Positions 20,078-28,482 of a stretch of 64,000 bases of DNA are shown piece by piece. Source of the stretch: Flavobacterium sp. ZT3R18 (lineage in GTDB: Bacteria; Bacteroidota; Bacteroidia; Flavobacteriales; Flavobacteriaceae); contig NZ_VJZS01000006.1 in assembly GCF_007097385.1 (NCBI RefSeq), forward strand, positions 62,001-126,000, in the 5' to 3' direction. The position numbers and the translations under genes were made by a program. The notes under the pieces were generated by a model that was not told the origin of the DNA, did no database searches, and saw only the letters and a program-made list of their open reading frames with translations. The stretch's first letter is position 1. Each line of letters starts with the position of its first letter.

Positions 20078-21010
20078 TTAAATTTTAGATTTTGGAATTT
20101 GTTTTTCAATATACTTTATGATTTCTGTACGATTGGTTAAATAATCAAACCATTTGGTGTTTTCTTTTCGTTTGAACCAAGTGAGTTGGCGTTTGGAAAA
20201 TCTTCTGGTGTTTTTTTTGATTTCCTCTATGGCAAAGGGCAATGTAAATTCTCCGTCCATATAGCTGAATAATTCTCTATAGCCAACGGTTTGCAAGGCG
20301 TTTAGTTCTTTGTTTGGATATAGTTTTTCGGCTTCCGCCAAAAGTCCTTCGTTGAGCATGATCTCTACGCGTTGGTTTATTCGATCATAAATAACACTTC
20401 TATCTGCTTCTAAGCCAATAATTATTGGAGTGAAGTTACGGTTGTTTTTCTTTTGGTTTAAAAAAGAAGAATATCGTTTTCCGGAACCAATACAAACTTC
20501 TACAAATCGCATCATCCGTTGTGGGTTTTGCAAAGTTTGTGGGTTTTCGGATGTTATTGATTTGAAATATTCAGGGTCTAATGTCTCTAGTTGTTGTTGC
20601 AAATACTCGATTCCCAGTTTTTCATATTGAGAATTTACGTTTTCTCGAATAGAGGGGTCTATAGTTGGAAATTCATCGAAGCCTTTTAAAATAGCATCAA
20701 CATACAATCCAGATCCCCCAACGAGTACAACGTAATCATTGTTTAGGAACAATTCTTCAATTTTTGAAAGGGCTTCTTTTTCGAAATCGCCTACGGTGTA
20801 ATTGTCAAAAATGGATTTGTTTTGAATAAAATGGTGCGTTGCTGCTGCCAATTCTTTTGGGGTAGGCACCGCAGTACCGATAGTCATTTCCTTGAAAAAC
20901 TGTCGGCTGTCACAGGAAACGATTTCGCAATTATAGTGATTGGCCAAGTCAATGCTCAGGGCGGTTTTTCCTATGGCTGTAGGTCCCACTATGGTAATTA
21001 AATACTTCAT
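20078..21010 (-). CDS. miaA: tRNA dimethylallyltransferase MiaA
   Basis: MiaA adds a dimethylallyl group to A37 of tRNAs that read codons starting with U. The 310-residue protein has the P-loop IVGPTAIGKTALSIDLA at the N-terminus, the substrate motif SCDSRQFF, then GGSGLYVDAIL. The C-terminal RFSKRQLTWFKR stretch is the usual tRNA-binding end. The family length is complete. The start is preceded by a 140-bp dispersed hairpin repeat. Confidence 0.96.
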   Translation of the reverse strand: MKYLITIVGPTAIGKTALSIDLANHYNCEIVSCDSRQFFKEMTIGTAVPTPKELAAATHHFIQNKSIFDNYTVGDFEKEALSKIEELFLNNDYVVLVGGSGLYVDAILKGFDEFPTIDPSIRENVNSQYEKLGIEYLQQQLETLDPEYFKSITSENPQTLQNPQRMMRFVEVCIGSGKRYSSFLNQKKNNRNFTPIIIGLEADRSVIYDRINQRVEIMLNEGLLAEAEKLYPNKELNALQTVGYRELFSYMDGEFTLPFAIEEIKKNTRRFSKRQLTWFKRKENTKWFDYLTNRTEIIKYIEKQIPKSKI

Positions 21011-21028
21011 ATTCTTTTTTTAGCCCAG

Positions 21029-21172
21029 ATGGTAACGAAAACCCCGGAGTTATTCTAGTCTGTTTTTCTTGGTATAAAAGAGCGACTGGAAGAAGCTCCT
21101 TTTATGCCTTAGAAAAACGGCTAGAATAATGAGGAGTTGTAGTGTACAGCTGGATTAGCTCCTAATTATTTG
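21029..21172. repeat. Dispersed hairpin repeat, AGCCC...AGCTCC family, copy 1
   Basis: This sits between miaA and the DnaQ/GIY-YIG gene. Arms at 21050-21080 and 21099-21129 form a 31-bp imperfect inverted repeat (TTATTCTAG at one end, CTAGAATAA at the other). Outer edges are TAGCCCAGATGG and GCTGGATTAGCTCC. Similar edges occur at 31.7 kb (reversed) and 55.4 kb. No ORF is present. I recall similar sequences between genes in other Flavobacterium genomes. Confidence 0.65.
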
Positions 21173-21188
21173 GTTTACTATTTTGGAA

Positions 21189-22550
21189 TTAAAAATTAAT
21201 GATTTTTAGGACTCTATGCTTTTTTAAATAGCCTTGAATATAAGATCTTGTGTCTCTATTATTGGGCATAGGAACTAAGATGTTTTTTAGTATTTCTGGG
21301 GTATGAATTTGATAGTTTAAATCATAAAATGCATAGCCTTTGTATATTCCTTTTTCGATTAATATTGCGCTGTGTTCTCCTGTTTTTCTGCCTTTGTCAA
21401 CGATAATCATGCTTTTATTGTCGAAAAGGTTTTTGTCAATAAAAACTTGAACTCTGGAATTGTATTCTTCGGGAGTTATTTTTTCGATACAAGCGCCATC
21501 GCATTCATTGATTGCGAATTGGGAACAAGCATTTTTTGAATCCGAAAGACCAGTTAGTTTTGGACACAATTGATAGCTTGTTGTAATGCGAATAAGAGCT
21601 GCTTTTCCTTCCTGTTGATTTACAAATGCAGTGATTTCTTTTTTACGGCCATCTGCTTTTTGAAGTTTTAAATTCAAGTAGCCATTTTGGTCTTTTTCGG
21701 CATAAATAGCCCAAGAAAACGTGTTTTTGCGTGCCATTCGGTTGTAAATGGGACGATTTTTCTTTATTTCTTCGGATTCTTTTAACAAAGCAATCAATTC
21801 GCTTCCCGTTTCTTCATAGGTTACGGTAAATACCTCAGATTGGATTTTCTTGGCACTTCTTGTAATTCCTGTAAAATGCTGATTGACCCTTTTTTTGATG
21901 TTTTTGCTTTGACCAATAAAGATTATTGAACCATCTTCCTGATGAATGTAATAAATTCCTGTTTTGGAGGGTAGGCTCTCTATTATGTCTAATAATTTGG
22001 TAGGAATACCTTTGATGACTTCAAACTTGATGAGCTCTTTTACAATTGTTTTTTCGAGATCTTTGTCCAATAGCATTTTGAATAATTTCACTGTCGCCAT
22101 AGCATCTCCGCTGGCTCTGTGTCTGTCGGCCATAGGAATACCTAAGGCACGTACTAGTTTCCCTAAGCTGTGCGAGGGTTGCTCGGGTAATAAACGTTGC
22201 GATAATTCTACCGTGCAGAGGGTTTTTATATTGAAATCATAACCCAAACGACGAAATTCGGTACGTAGGATTCTGTAATCAAAAGAGGCATTATGAGCCA
22301 CAAGAACGCAGTCTGAGGTCATCTCAATAATACGTTTGGCTACTTCAAAAAACTTTGGAGCGCCACGAAGCATTTCATTATTTATGCCAGTAAGTTTGAC
22401 AACAAATGGCTGAATGGGAATTTCGGGATTGATTAAACTAATAAATTGATCTACAATTTCGTGTCCATCAAATTTATAGATAGCAATCTCCGTTATTCCT
22501 TCTTCGTTAAATTGTCCTCCTGTGGTTTCTATGTCGAGTATTGCGTACAA
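21189..22550 (-). CDS. DnaQ-like 3'-5' exonuclease fused to a GIY-YIG nuclease domain
   Basis: This 453-residue protein joins two nuclease parts. The N-terminal exonuclease (about 1-170) has the DEDD set: D and E in ILDIETTGG, D in HNASFDYRILRTEF and D in HRASGDAMAT. A UvrC-type GIY-YIG domain (about 190-275) shows TGIYYIHQEDGSIIFIGQSK and KKRVNQHF. The rest resembles the tail of similar fusions, with Cys residues at SKNACSQFAINECDGAC. It resembles bacterial DNA polymerase III epsilon/Cho-type fusions. A role in nucleotide excision repair is inferred from domains only. Confidence 0.85.
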   Translation of the reverse strand: MYAILDIETTGGQFNEEGITEIAIYKFDGHEIVDQFISLINPEIPIQPFVVKLTGINNEMLRGAPKFFEVAKRIIEMTSDCVLVAHNASFDYRILRTEFRRLGYDFNIKTLCTVELSQRLLPEQPSHSLGKLVRALGIPMADRHRASGDAMATVKLFKMLLDKDLEKTIVKELIKFEVIKGIPTKLLDIIESLPSKTGIYYIHQEDGSIIFIGQSKNIKKRVNQHFTGITRSAKKIQSEVFTVTYEETGSELIALLKESEEIKKNRPIYNRMARKNTFSWAIYAEKDQNGYLNLKLQKADGRKKEITAFVNQQEGKAALIRITTSYQLCPKLTGLSDSKNACSQFAINECDGACIEKITPEEYNSRVQVFIDKNLFDNKSMIIVDKGRKTGEHSAILIEKGIYKGYAFYDLNYQIHTPEILKNILVPMPNNRDTRSYIQGYLKKHRVLKIINF

Positions 22551-22610
22551 AATTCAGTGTTCAGTTTACAGTTTTTAGTATTCAGTTTTAAATCTGAGAT
22601 CAAAATCTAA

Positions 22611-23285
22611 TTATCGTCCTCCAAAGATACTACTTCCAATCCGAACCATCGTGCTACCGCATGCAATGGCTAGTTGGTAATCGCCGGACATTCCCATGGA
22701 TAATGTTTGAGGAATTGTATTGGTTGAGACGCGATAAATCGCGTCTGTACCTCGCAATTCATCAAAAATCGATTTCAAATGTGTGAATTCTTTCTTAATT
22801 TGGTTTTGATTATCCGTAAAAGTAGCCATTCCCATTAGGCCTACAATTCGGATGTTTTTCATTTTTAAAAAAGAATCGGATGATAGGAGTGAAGCTAGTT
22901 CTTCTTCGTCAAGACCAAATTTCGATTCTTCTTCTGCTATGTATATTTGGAGTAAACAATCAATAACTCGATTGTTTTTTAAGGCTTGTTTATTGATTTC
23001 TTCTAATAATTTCAAACTATCCACGCCATGAATCAAGCTCACGAAAGGAGCCATGTATTTGACCTTATTGGTTTGTACATGTCCAATCATGTGCCATTCG
23101 ATATCCTTGGGCAACTGTTCCCATTTATCGACCATTTCCTGGATTTTGTTTTCGCCAAAAATACGTTGACCAGCATTATAGGCTTCCATCAAATCTGGAA
23201 CGGGTTTGGTTTTGGAAACCGCCACCAAGGTCACGTGTTCTGGGAGGGTTGATCTTATAATCTGTAAATTTGCAGCTATTGACAT
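22611..23285 (-). CDS. yggS: PLP homeostasis protein YggS
   Basis: YggS/PROSC proteins bind pyridoxal phosphate and keep its level and amino-acid pools balanced; they are not classical enzymes. The 224-residue barrel has the PLP lysine K25 in VAVSKTKP, then IFGENKIQE and the ending LSMGMSGDYQLAIACGSTMVRIGSSIFG. Residues 179-188 (GTDAIYRVST) are encoded by a palindromic repeat that seems to have been inserted in frame just before the SMGMS motif. The rest of the family signature is intact, so the protein is probably active. Confidence 0.93.
   Translation of the reverse strand: MSIAANLQIIRSTLPEHVTLVAVSKTKPVPDLMEAYNAGQRIFGENKIQEMVDKWEQLPKDIEWHMIGHVQTNKVKYMAPFVSLIHGVDSLKLLEEINKQALKNNRVIDCLLQIYIAEEESKFGLDEEELASLLSSDSFLKMKNIRIVGLMGMATFTDNQNQIKKEFTHLKSIFDELRGTDAIYRVSTNTIPQTLSMGMSGDYQLAIACGSTMVRIGSSIFGGR
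22723..22750. repeat. Palindromic element inside yggS
   Basis: The core AGACGCGATAAATCGCGTCT at 22727-22746 has perfect 9-bp arms around two bases. The arms extend to 13 bp with two mismatches. It keeps the yggS frame open and encodes residues 179-188. The edges have the same GTnnAGACG...CGTCTnTAC shape as the element in ytxJ at 58740. Confidence 0.8.
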
Positions 23286-23304
23286 TTTCTAAATCTTTTA
23301 ATTT

Positions 23305-24531
23305 TTAAATCCCCAGTTCATAAATCACTAATCCACTTCGGAATTTTGGTTCGATATAAGTGCTTTTTGGAGGCATAACCAAGTTAGTATCGGCTAAGTC
23401 TTTTATTTCCTGAATATTGGAGGGGAACATGATGAATCCAATTTCAAATTCTCCTTCATCTACTTTTCGTTTTACTTCTAGCATGGATTGTTTCCCGGAT
23501 ATGTATTCAATTCGTTCGTCATTTCTAAGATCTTGAATGTTTAAAAGAGGCGATAGTATTTTCTTATAAAGAATTTGGGTATCCAAAGATTCTAAAGCGG
23601 TTTCAAAAACACGATGCTCCGGTCTCAAAATCAGACTATAAAAATCATGGTCAAGATACATTCCGAATTGGTGTTTCTCAATTGGTTGAAACGGTTGCTG
23701 ATTTTTGATTTCGACAATAAAATTCTCATTCAATTTCTGGATAAAATCATCTTTAGACAATCCATTCAAATCTTTTATGAGTCGATTGAATTCATATATT
23801 TTGATGTTGTTTTCAGAAATTAAATAGCTTAACAGATAGTCTTTTGCTGTGTTTTTTGGATCCTTATTTTCTTCCGATAATAATTTAGAAGCTTCGGATC
23901 TATGGTGACCATCAGCGATATATAAATTTTTTATTTTTTCAAAAATCCCTTGTATCCAGTTGATTTCTAATTGATCGTCAATTTTCCATAAATAATGAAT
24001 TTCTTTCTTTGTGGTCGAAAATTCAAAATCGGCTAGTTTTTGGGTGCAATTATAAATCCAATTCTCAATCGTTTTGTTATCGGGATAAGTCATTAAAACG
24101 GGTTCTGTGTTGAACTCCGAATAATTCATGTACTCTTTTAGCAATCGAACTCTAAAAGCGAGAATATCTTCATGTTTTTTGATGACATCATTGCGGTAAT
24201 CTTCAATGCTTGTACCCACTATTATTCCTGTGAAAGAATGCGTTTTGGTTACAATTTTATGGATATAAATAGCAGGTTTTTTATCTTTGACTAAAACGAA
24301 ATCATTTTTGAATTCCTGATATTTCTGAGATACCTGTTTGTATCGTTTTTCATAGGAAACCGTTTCCTGATTGGAATAGGCTGGCTTTAAAATATGCAAA
24401 AAAGATAGTGGATTAAAATCCAACTGTGCCGCCAACTCAGCATTTATGTATTCTTCATACGAACGACACGTAACAAGACATACTTTATCACGCGTTGGTC
24501 GAACTGCTTTAAAAGGGACTATTTTTGCCAT
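23305..24531 (-). CDS. DUF1015 family protein
   Basis: This 408-residue soluble protein starts MAKIVPFKAVRPTRDKVCLV. It contains YIADGHHRSEAS, a conserved motif of DUF1015 proteins that resembles ParB/sulfiredoxin-type HxxR active sites. GIIVGTSIEDYRND and VMPPKSTYIEPKFRSGLVIY also fit the family. The biochemical role is not established, but kinase-like activity on serine is known for some relatives. It follows the hydroxyacyl-CoA dehydrogenase on the minus strand, and a small hairpin lies between them. Confidence 0.85.
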   Translation of the reverse strand: MAKIVPFKAVRPTRDKVCLVTCRSYEEYINAELAAQLDFNPLSFLHILKPAYSNQETVSYEKRYKQVSQKYQEFKNDFVLVKDKKPAIYIHKIVTKTHSFTGIIVGTSIEDYRNDVIKKHEDILAFRVRLLKEYMNYSEFNTEPVLMTYPDNKTIENWIYNCTQKLADFEFSTTKKEIHYLWKIDDQLEINWIQGIFEKIKNLYIADGHHRSEASKLLSEENKDPKNTAKDYLLSYLISENNIKIYEFNRLIKDLNGLSKDDFIQKLNENFIVEIKNQQPFQPIEKHQFGMYLDHDFYSLILRPEHRVFETALESLDTQILYKKILSPLLNIQDLRNDERIEYISGKQSMLEVKRKVDEGEFEIGFIMFPSNIQEIKDLADTNLVMPPKSTYIEPKFRSGLVIYELGI

Positions 24532-24550
24532 ATTTTATAGTTTTTAGTCT

Positions 24551-24594
24551 CAGTCACAGTTTTCAATTCATCGCTAGATTTAAAACTGTGACTG
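24551..24594. repeat. Short inverted repeat between two minus-strand genes
   Basis: CAGTCACAGTTTT (24551-24563) and AAAACTGTGACTG (24582-24594) are perfect 13-bp arms with an 18-nt loop. The same wording in degenerate form is seen at 15003-15150 and near 22560. There is no T-run, so it is not a clear terminator. Confidence 0.6.
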
Positions 24595-24608
24595 AAAACT
24601 ACAGCTTT

Positions 24609-25496
24609 TTAAATAAACTGTTTTGAAATTTTATCAGCCTTTTTACTTTCGCTATAATCATAAAAACCCTCTCCAGATTTCACTCCCAGTTTTCCTGCTC
24701 TTACCATGTTTACTAATAAAGGACATGGAGCATATTTTGGGTTTTTGAAACCGTCGTACATTACGTTTAAGATCGCAAGACAGACGTCAAGACCAATAAA
24801 ATCAGCTAGTTGTAAAGGTCCCATTGGGTGTCCCATTCCTAATTTCATTACAGTATCGATCTCATAAACGCCAGCTACTTTGTTGTACAGCGTTTCAATT
24901 GCTTCGTTGATCATGGGCATCAAAATTCTATTGGCAACAAAACCTGGATAATCGTTTACTTCAACAGGTGTTTTTCCTAGTTTTTCAGACAAAGTCATGA
25001 TGGTTTTTGTCACTTCGTCACTGGTATTGTAACCACGAATGATTTCAACCAATTTCATAATAGGCACAGGATTCATAAAGTGCATTCCTATTACACGTTC
25101 TGGATGTGTCACTACGGCACCAATTTGAGTGATGGAAATCGAAGAAGTGTTTGTTGCTAATATTGTATTGTGTGAACACGCTTCGTTTAATTGCTTGAAA
25201 ATATTGAGTTTTAAATCTACATTTTCAGTAGCGGCTTCTACAACCAAATCTACACCAACAACACCGTCTTTGATGTCTGTATAGGTAATAATATTGGTGA
25301 TGGTTTTGGCTTTGTCTTCTTCGGTTATGGTTCCTTTAGAAACCATTCGATCCAAATTGGCCGCTATGGTTGCCATTCCTTTGTCCAAAGACTTTTCGGA
25401 AACATCGATTAATTTAACAGTAAATCCACTTTGTGCAAAAGTATGAGCAATTCCGTTACCCATAGTTCCAGCTCCAATTACAGCAATAATTTTCAT
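24609..25496 (-). CDS. 3-hydroxybutyryl-CoA dehydrogenase
   Basis: This enzyme oxidises 3-hydroxyacyl-CoA with NAD in fatty-acid or butyrate metabolism. The 295 residues open with the Rossmann motif IAVIGAGTMGNGIAHTFAQ. Residues around 112-150 contain NTSSISITQIGAVVTHPERV and the catalytic His in GMHFMNPVPIMKLVEII. The C-terminal domain shows DYPGFVANRILMPMINEA and GMGHPMGPLQLADFIG. It is a stand-alone short form without a hydratase domain. The physiological chain length is not evident from sequence. Confidence 0.92.
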   Translation of the reverse strand: MKIIAVIGAGTMGNGIAHTFAQSGFTVKLIDVSEKSLDKGMATIAANLDRMVSKGTITEEDKAKTITNIITYTDIKDGVVGVDLVVEAATENVDLKLNIFKQLNEACSHNTILATNTSSISITQIGAVVTHPERVIGMHFMNPVPIMKLVEIIRGYNTSDEVTKTIMTLSEKLGKTPVEVNDYPGFVANRILMPMINEAIETLYNKVAGVYEIDTVMKLGMGHPMGPLQLADFIGLDVCLAILNVMYDGFKNPKYAPCPLLVNMVRAGKLGVKSGEGFYDYSESKKADKISKQFI

Positions 25497-25581
25497 TTTG
25501 TTATTTTTTAAGTTAAAAAAGTTTAAAATTTAAAGACCAATGACTTTAAACCTTAAACTTTAATTTGATTTATTGAGTTAT

Positions 25582-26547
25582 TTATTTTTTAAAACAATCT
25601 ATAATTTGATACGCCACTCTTAAAGCATCTGTTGCTTGTTCTAGTGTAACCACAGGAGTTGTATCATTTGTAATGGCATCAGCAAACGATTCTAATTCGT
25701 CTAGGATGGCATTATTTTGTTCAACATCTGGATTAGAGAAGTAAATTTGTTTTTTTACCCCTTCGGCATTTTGTAAAATCATGTCAAAATCTCCAGGTAT
25801 TTCAGGAGCATCTTTCATTTTAACGACTTCACATTTTTTTTCTAGAAAGTCAACAGAAATATAGGCATCTTTTTGAAAAAATCGTGACTTACGCATGTTT
25901 TTCATCGAAATTCGGCTTGCGGTTAAGTTGGCCACACAACCATTTTCGAATTCAATTCTAGCATTGGCAATATCTGGGGTGTCACTTATTACAGAAACAC
26001 CACTTGCATTGATGTTTTTTACTTTAGAATTAACTACGCTCAAAATAGCATCGATATCATGGATCATTAAGTCTAAAACTACAGGCACATCGGTACCACG
26101 CGGATTAAACTCGGCCAATCGATGTGTTTCGATAAACATGGGATTTACAATCATGTTTTTGGTAGCGATAAAGGCAGGATTAAATCTTTCGACATGTCCT
26201 ACTTGACCTTTTACATTATATTCGTTGGCCAATGCAATGATTTCTTCGGCTTCTTCAACGGTATTCGAAATGGGTTTTTCTATAAAAACGTGTTTGCCAG
26301 ATTTAATGGCAACTTTGGCACATTTATAATGAGAAAGTGTTGGAGTAACAATGTCTATTACGTCAACCGCATGAATCAGAGTTGCGATGGTGCTAAAATG
26401 TTTATAACCAAATTCTTTTGATATTTTTTCGGCGTTTTCTTGATTGGGGTCATAAAAACCAACTAATTCATACTTTTCGGATTGTTGTAATAAACGCAAA
26501 TGTATTTTACCGAGATGCCCTGCACCCAATACTCCAATTTTCAGCAT
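25582..26547 (-). CDS. Gfo/Idh/MocA family oxidoreductase
   Basis: This 321-residue NAD(P)-dependent oxidoreductase has the N-terminal Rossmann motif KIGVLGAGHLGKIHLRLL and the family lysine in HVFIEKPISNT. The middle holds DLMIHDIDAILSVV, with the His typical of the active site. Members act on sugars, inositols or other cyclic alcohols. Its substrate cannot be inferred. It lies upstream of the hydroxyacyl-CoA dehydrogenase on the same strand, 85 bp apart. The upstream region contains a CCCGATAACTATCGGG palindrome at about 26600. Confidence 0.88.
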   Translation of the reverse strand: MLKIGVLGAGHLGKIHLRLLQQSEKYELVGFYDPNQENAEKISKEFGYKHFSTIATLIHAVDVIDIVTPTLSHYKCAKVAIKSGKHVFIEKPISNTVEEAEEIIALANEYNVKGQVGHVERFNPAFIATKNMIVNPMFIETHRLAEFNPRGTDVPVVLDLMIHDIDAILSVVNSKVKNINASGVSVISDTPDIANARIEFENGCVANLTASRISMKNMRKSRFFQKDAYISVDFLEKKCEVVKMKDAPEIPGDFDMILQNAEGVKKQIYFSNPDVEQNNAILDELESFADAITNDTTPVVTLEQATDALRVAYQIIDCFKK

Positions 26548-26675
26548 AATAATGATGTTTCTACAAAAATAGTAATAAAATAAGAAATTCCAATTTTTAT
26601 CCCGATAACTATCGGGACTAAATTCTAAGCTTCAAATATAAATTGAATACATCGAAATTTGGAGTTTTTTTTAAA

Positions 26676-26704
26676 TTGGAATTTGAATTTGTTTTCTATT
26701 TTTG
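26676..26704 (+). promoter_or_regulatory. Promoter TTG-N18-TATTTTTG for pcm
   Basis: TTG at 26676-26678 and TATTTTTG at 26697-26704 have 18-bp spacing. It overlaps the upstream TTG at 26702, so translation cannot start there and the next in-frame TTG at 26726 is preferred. Confidence 0.65.
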
Positions 26705-26725
26705 CCTTTTATAAAACCCAAAACT

Positions 26726-27367
26726 TTGAAAGATACCGCCAAGCATCAAGGACTTCGTAATCAATTAGTAAGTGTCTTACACCAAAAAGGAATTACTGAT
26801 AAGAATGTTTTAGAAGCCATAAAAATAATTCCGCGTCATTTATTTTTGAACTCCAGTTTTGCGGATTATGCTTATCAAGACAAAGCATTTCCTATTGCGG
26901 CAGGACAGACAATTTCTCAACCATATACTGTTGCTTTTCAATCGCAGTTATTAGAAATAAAAAAAGGACATAAAGTGCTGGAAATAGGTACAGGTTCAGG
27001 TTATCAAACGGCTGTTTTGTGTTTGATGGGTGCGCAAGTTTTTAGTGTTGAAAGGCAAAAAGAGTTGTTTAAACAAACATCTGCGCTATTGCCAAAACTA
27101 GGAATTCGTCCCAAGCATCTTTCTTTTGGCGATGGATACAAAGGTTTACCGGGCTACGCTCCATTTGATAGTATAATTGTTACTGCCGGAGCGCCTATAA
27201 TTCCGCAACCCTTAATGGCGCAGCTCAAAATAGGAGGGAGACTTGTTATTCCGCTTGGTGAAGATGTTCAGATTATGACATTATTAATACGTATAAACGA
27301 AACCCAGTTTGAAAAACACGAGTTTGGTGAGTTTCGTTTCGTTCCTTTATTAGAGGATAAGAATTGA
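26726..27367 (+). CDS. pcm: Protein-L-isoaspartate O-methyltransferase Pcm
   Basis: Pcm methylates isoaspartyl residues in aged proteins so they can be repaired. The start chosen is TTG 26726, giving 213 residues beginning MKDTAKHQGLRNQL. The upstream TTG lies in the promoter. Motifs are the substrate-binding region FPIAAGQTISQPYTVAFQ, the SAM site VLEIGTGSGYQTAVL and IIVTAGAPIIPQPLMAQL. No ATG is near the N-terminus, so a non-standard start codon is likely. A terminator follows. Confidence 0.93.
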   Translation: MKDTAKHQGLRNQLVSVLHQKGITDKNVLEAIKIIPRHLFLNSSFADYAYQDKAFPIAAGQTISQPYTVAFQSQLLEIKKGHKVLEIGTGSGYQTAVLCLMGAQVFSVERQKELFKQTSALLPKLGIRPKHLSFGDGYKGLPGYAPFDSIIVTAGAPIIPQPLMAQLKIGGRLVIPLGEDVQIMTLLIRINETQFEKHEFGEFRFVPLLEDKN

Positions 27368-27388
27368 TTTTCTTTTGTCCAATCTTTT

Positions 27389-27419
27389 AAAACCATTCAT
27401 TCTGTGAATGGTTTTTTTT
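27389..27419 (+). terminator. Terminator after pcm
   Basis: AAAACCATTCA and TGAATGGTTTT form an 11-bp stem with a short loop, followed by a T-run, 20 bp after the stop. Confidence 0.85.
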
Positions 27420-27615
27420 ATTTCAAAAGTGTTAGAATAAAGGTTGCTATGTGGTTGAAAAATAAAGAAATACAATCGATTCTTGTAATTGTATTTGAAA
27501 AATAAACAGCTAAATTCCGATAATATTAGAAAACTGATTATTATCATGTTTTAAAAAAAGAGGACTTTTTATATTTGCCTCATCAAGTATTAGTAAGTAA
27601 AATACTTGTAATAGA

Positions 27616-28281
27616 ATGAAATGTTTAATAAAAAAAAGTATGAACGAAGTGAAAGAAATGACCAAAAGACCAATTCCTATTGATAAAGAGGTAGTATGGG
27701 ATAAAACCCAGACCATTATGAGTAAAACTGATTTGTATGGCACTATCGAATATGCAAATGAAGTTTTTGTAGATGTTTGTGGTTATGAGGATTATGAGTT
27801 AATGGCTCAACCCCATAATATTGTGAGACATCCAGACATGCCAAAGGTGGTATTTAAAGTACTTTGGGAAAATATTCAAAAAGGAAATCAATTTCATGGA
27901 ATTGTAAAGAATTTAGCTAAATCGGGAAGATATTACTGGGTAATTACTAATTTTGAGTATTCTAGAGATGAGGATGGGAATATAGTTAATTATATAGCTA
28001 GAAGAAAAGCGGTTCCACAAGATGTAATCACGAAGCATATTGAGCCTTTATACAAAAAACTTTTGTTGATTGAAGAAGCTAGTGGTGTTGGTGCCAGCGA
28101 GAAATATTTAATCGGCTTTTTAGAAGAGCAAGGACTTAGTTACGTTGATTTAATTACCAAATTAATGGTGGAAGATCAAAAGAACCAGAAATTACAGCAA
28201 GCGCAACAAACAGGAGCTGTTGAAGAAATGGAAGAAGAAGAGGAAGTCAAAGGCTTTTTTAGCAGATTTTTCGGGAGATAA
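27616..28281 (+). CDS. Single PAS-domain protein, Aer-like
   Basis: This protein of up to 221 residues has one PAS domain of the Aer/aerotaxis type (about residues 35-140), with TDLYGTIEYANEVFVDVCGY and the characteristic QPHNIVRHPDMPKVVF. It has no kinase, methyl-accepting or membrane part. The C-terminal third is a charged tail with EEMEEEEEVKGFFSRFFGR. It may sense redox or small ligands and pass the signal by protein contact. ATG codons at 27616, 27640 and 27658 are all possible; a TATATTTG element at 27570-27577 fits the first. Confidence 0.8.
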   Translation: MKCLIKKSMNEVKEMTKRPIPIDKEVVWDKTQTIMSKTDLYGTIEYANEVFVDVCGYEDYELMAQPHNIVRHPDMPKVVFKVLWENIQKGNQFHGIVKNLAKSGRYYWVITNFEYSRDEDGNIVNYIARRKAVPQDVITKHIEPLYKKLLLIEEASGVGASEKYLIGFLEEQGLSYVDLITKLMVEDQKNQKLQQAQQTGAVEEMEEEEEVKGFFSRFFGR

Positions 28282-28411
28282 TACCATTATTACTATAGTT
28301 CAATTGGTTTTGGTATAATGCCGTTGTATATTTCATTTAGACCAATTTTTATTGGGCTATTTTGAAATAACAAACGGTATAAGAACTTTACTTTTCGAGA
28401 TTGTCCCAAAC

Positions 28412-28451
28412 AAAAAAAGCAATACTAAATTATTTTAGTATTGCTTTTTTT
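28412..28451. terminator. Two-way terminator
   Basis: AAAAAAAGCAATACTAAA and TTTAGTATTGCTTTTTTT are near-perfect arms. It lies between the convergent PAS and lipoprotein genes. Confidence 0.9.
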
Positions 28452-28482
28452 ATCGAAACAATTCCTTTAGAAGGGGATTGTA

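Noticed and set aside
26702..26725. Upstream TTG as the pcm start
   Set aside because: It overlaps the TATTTTTG -7 element, so it would not be on the transcript.
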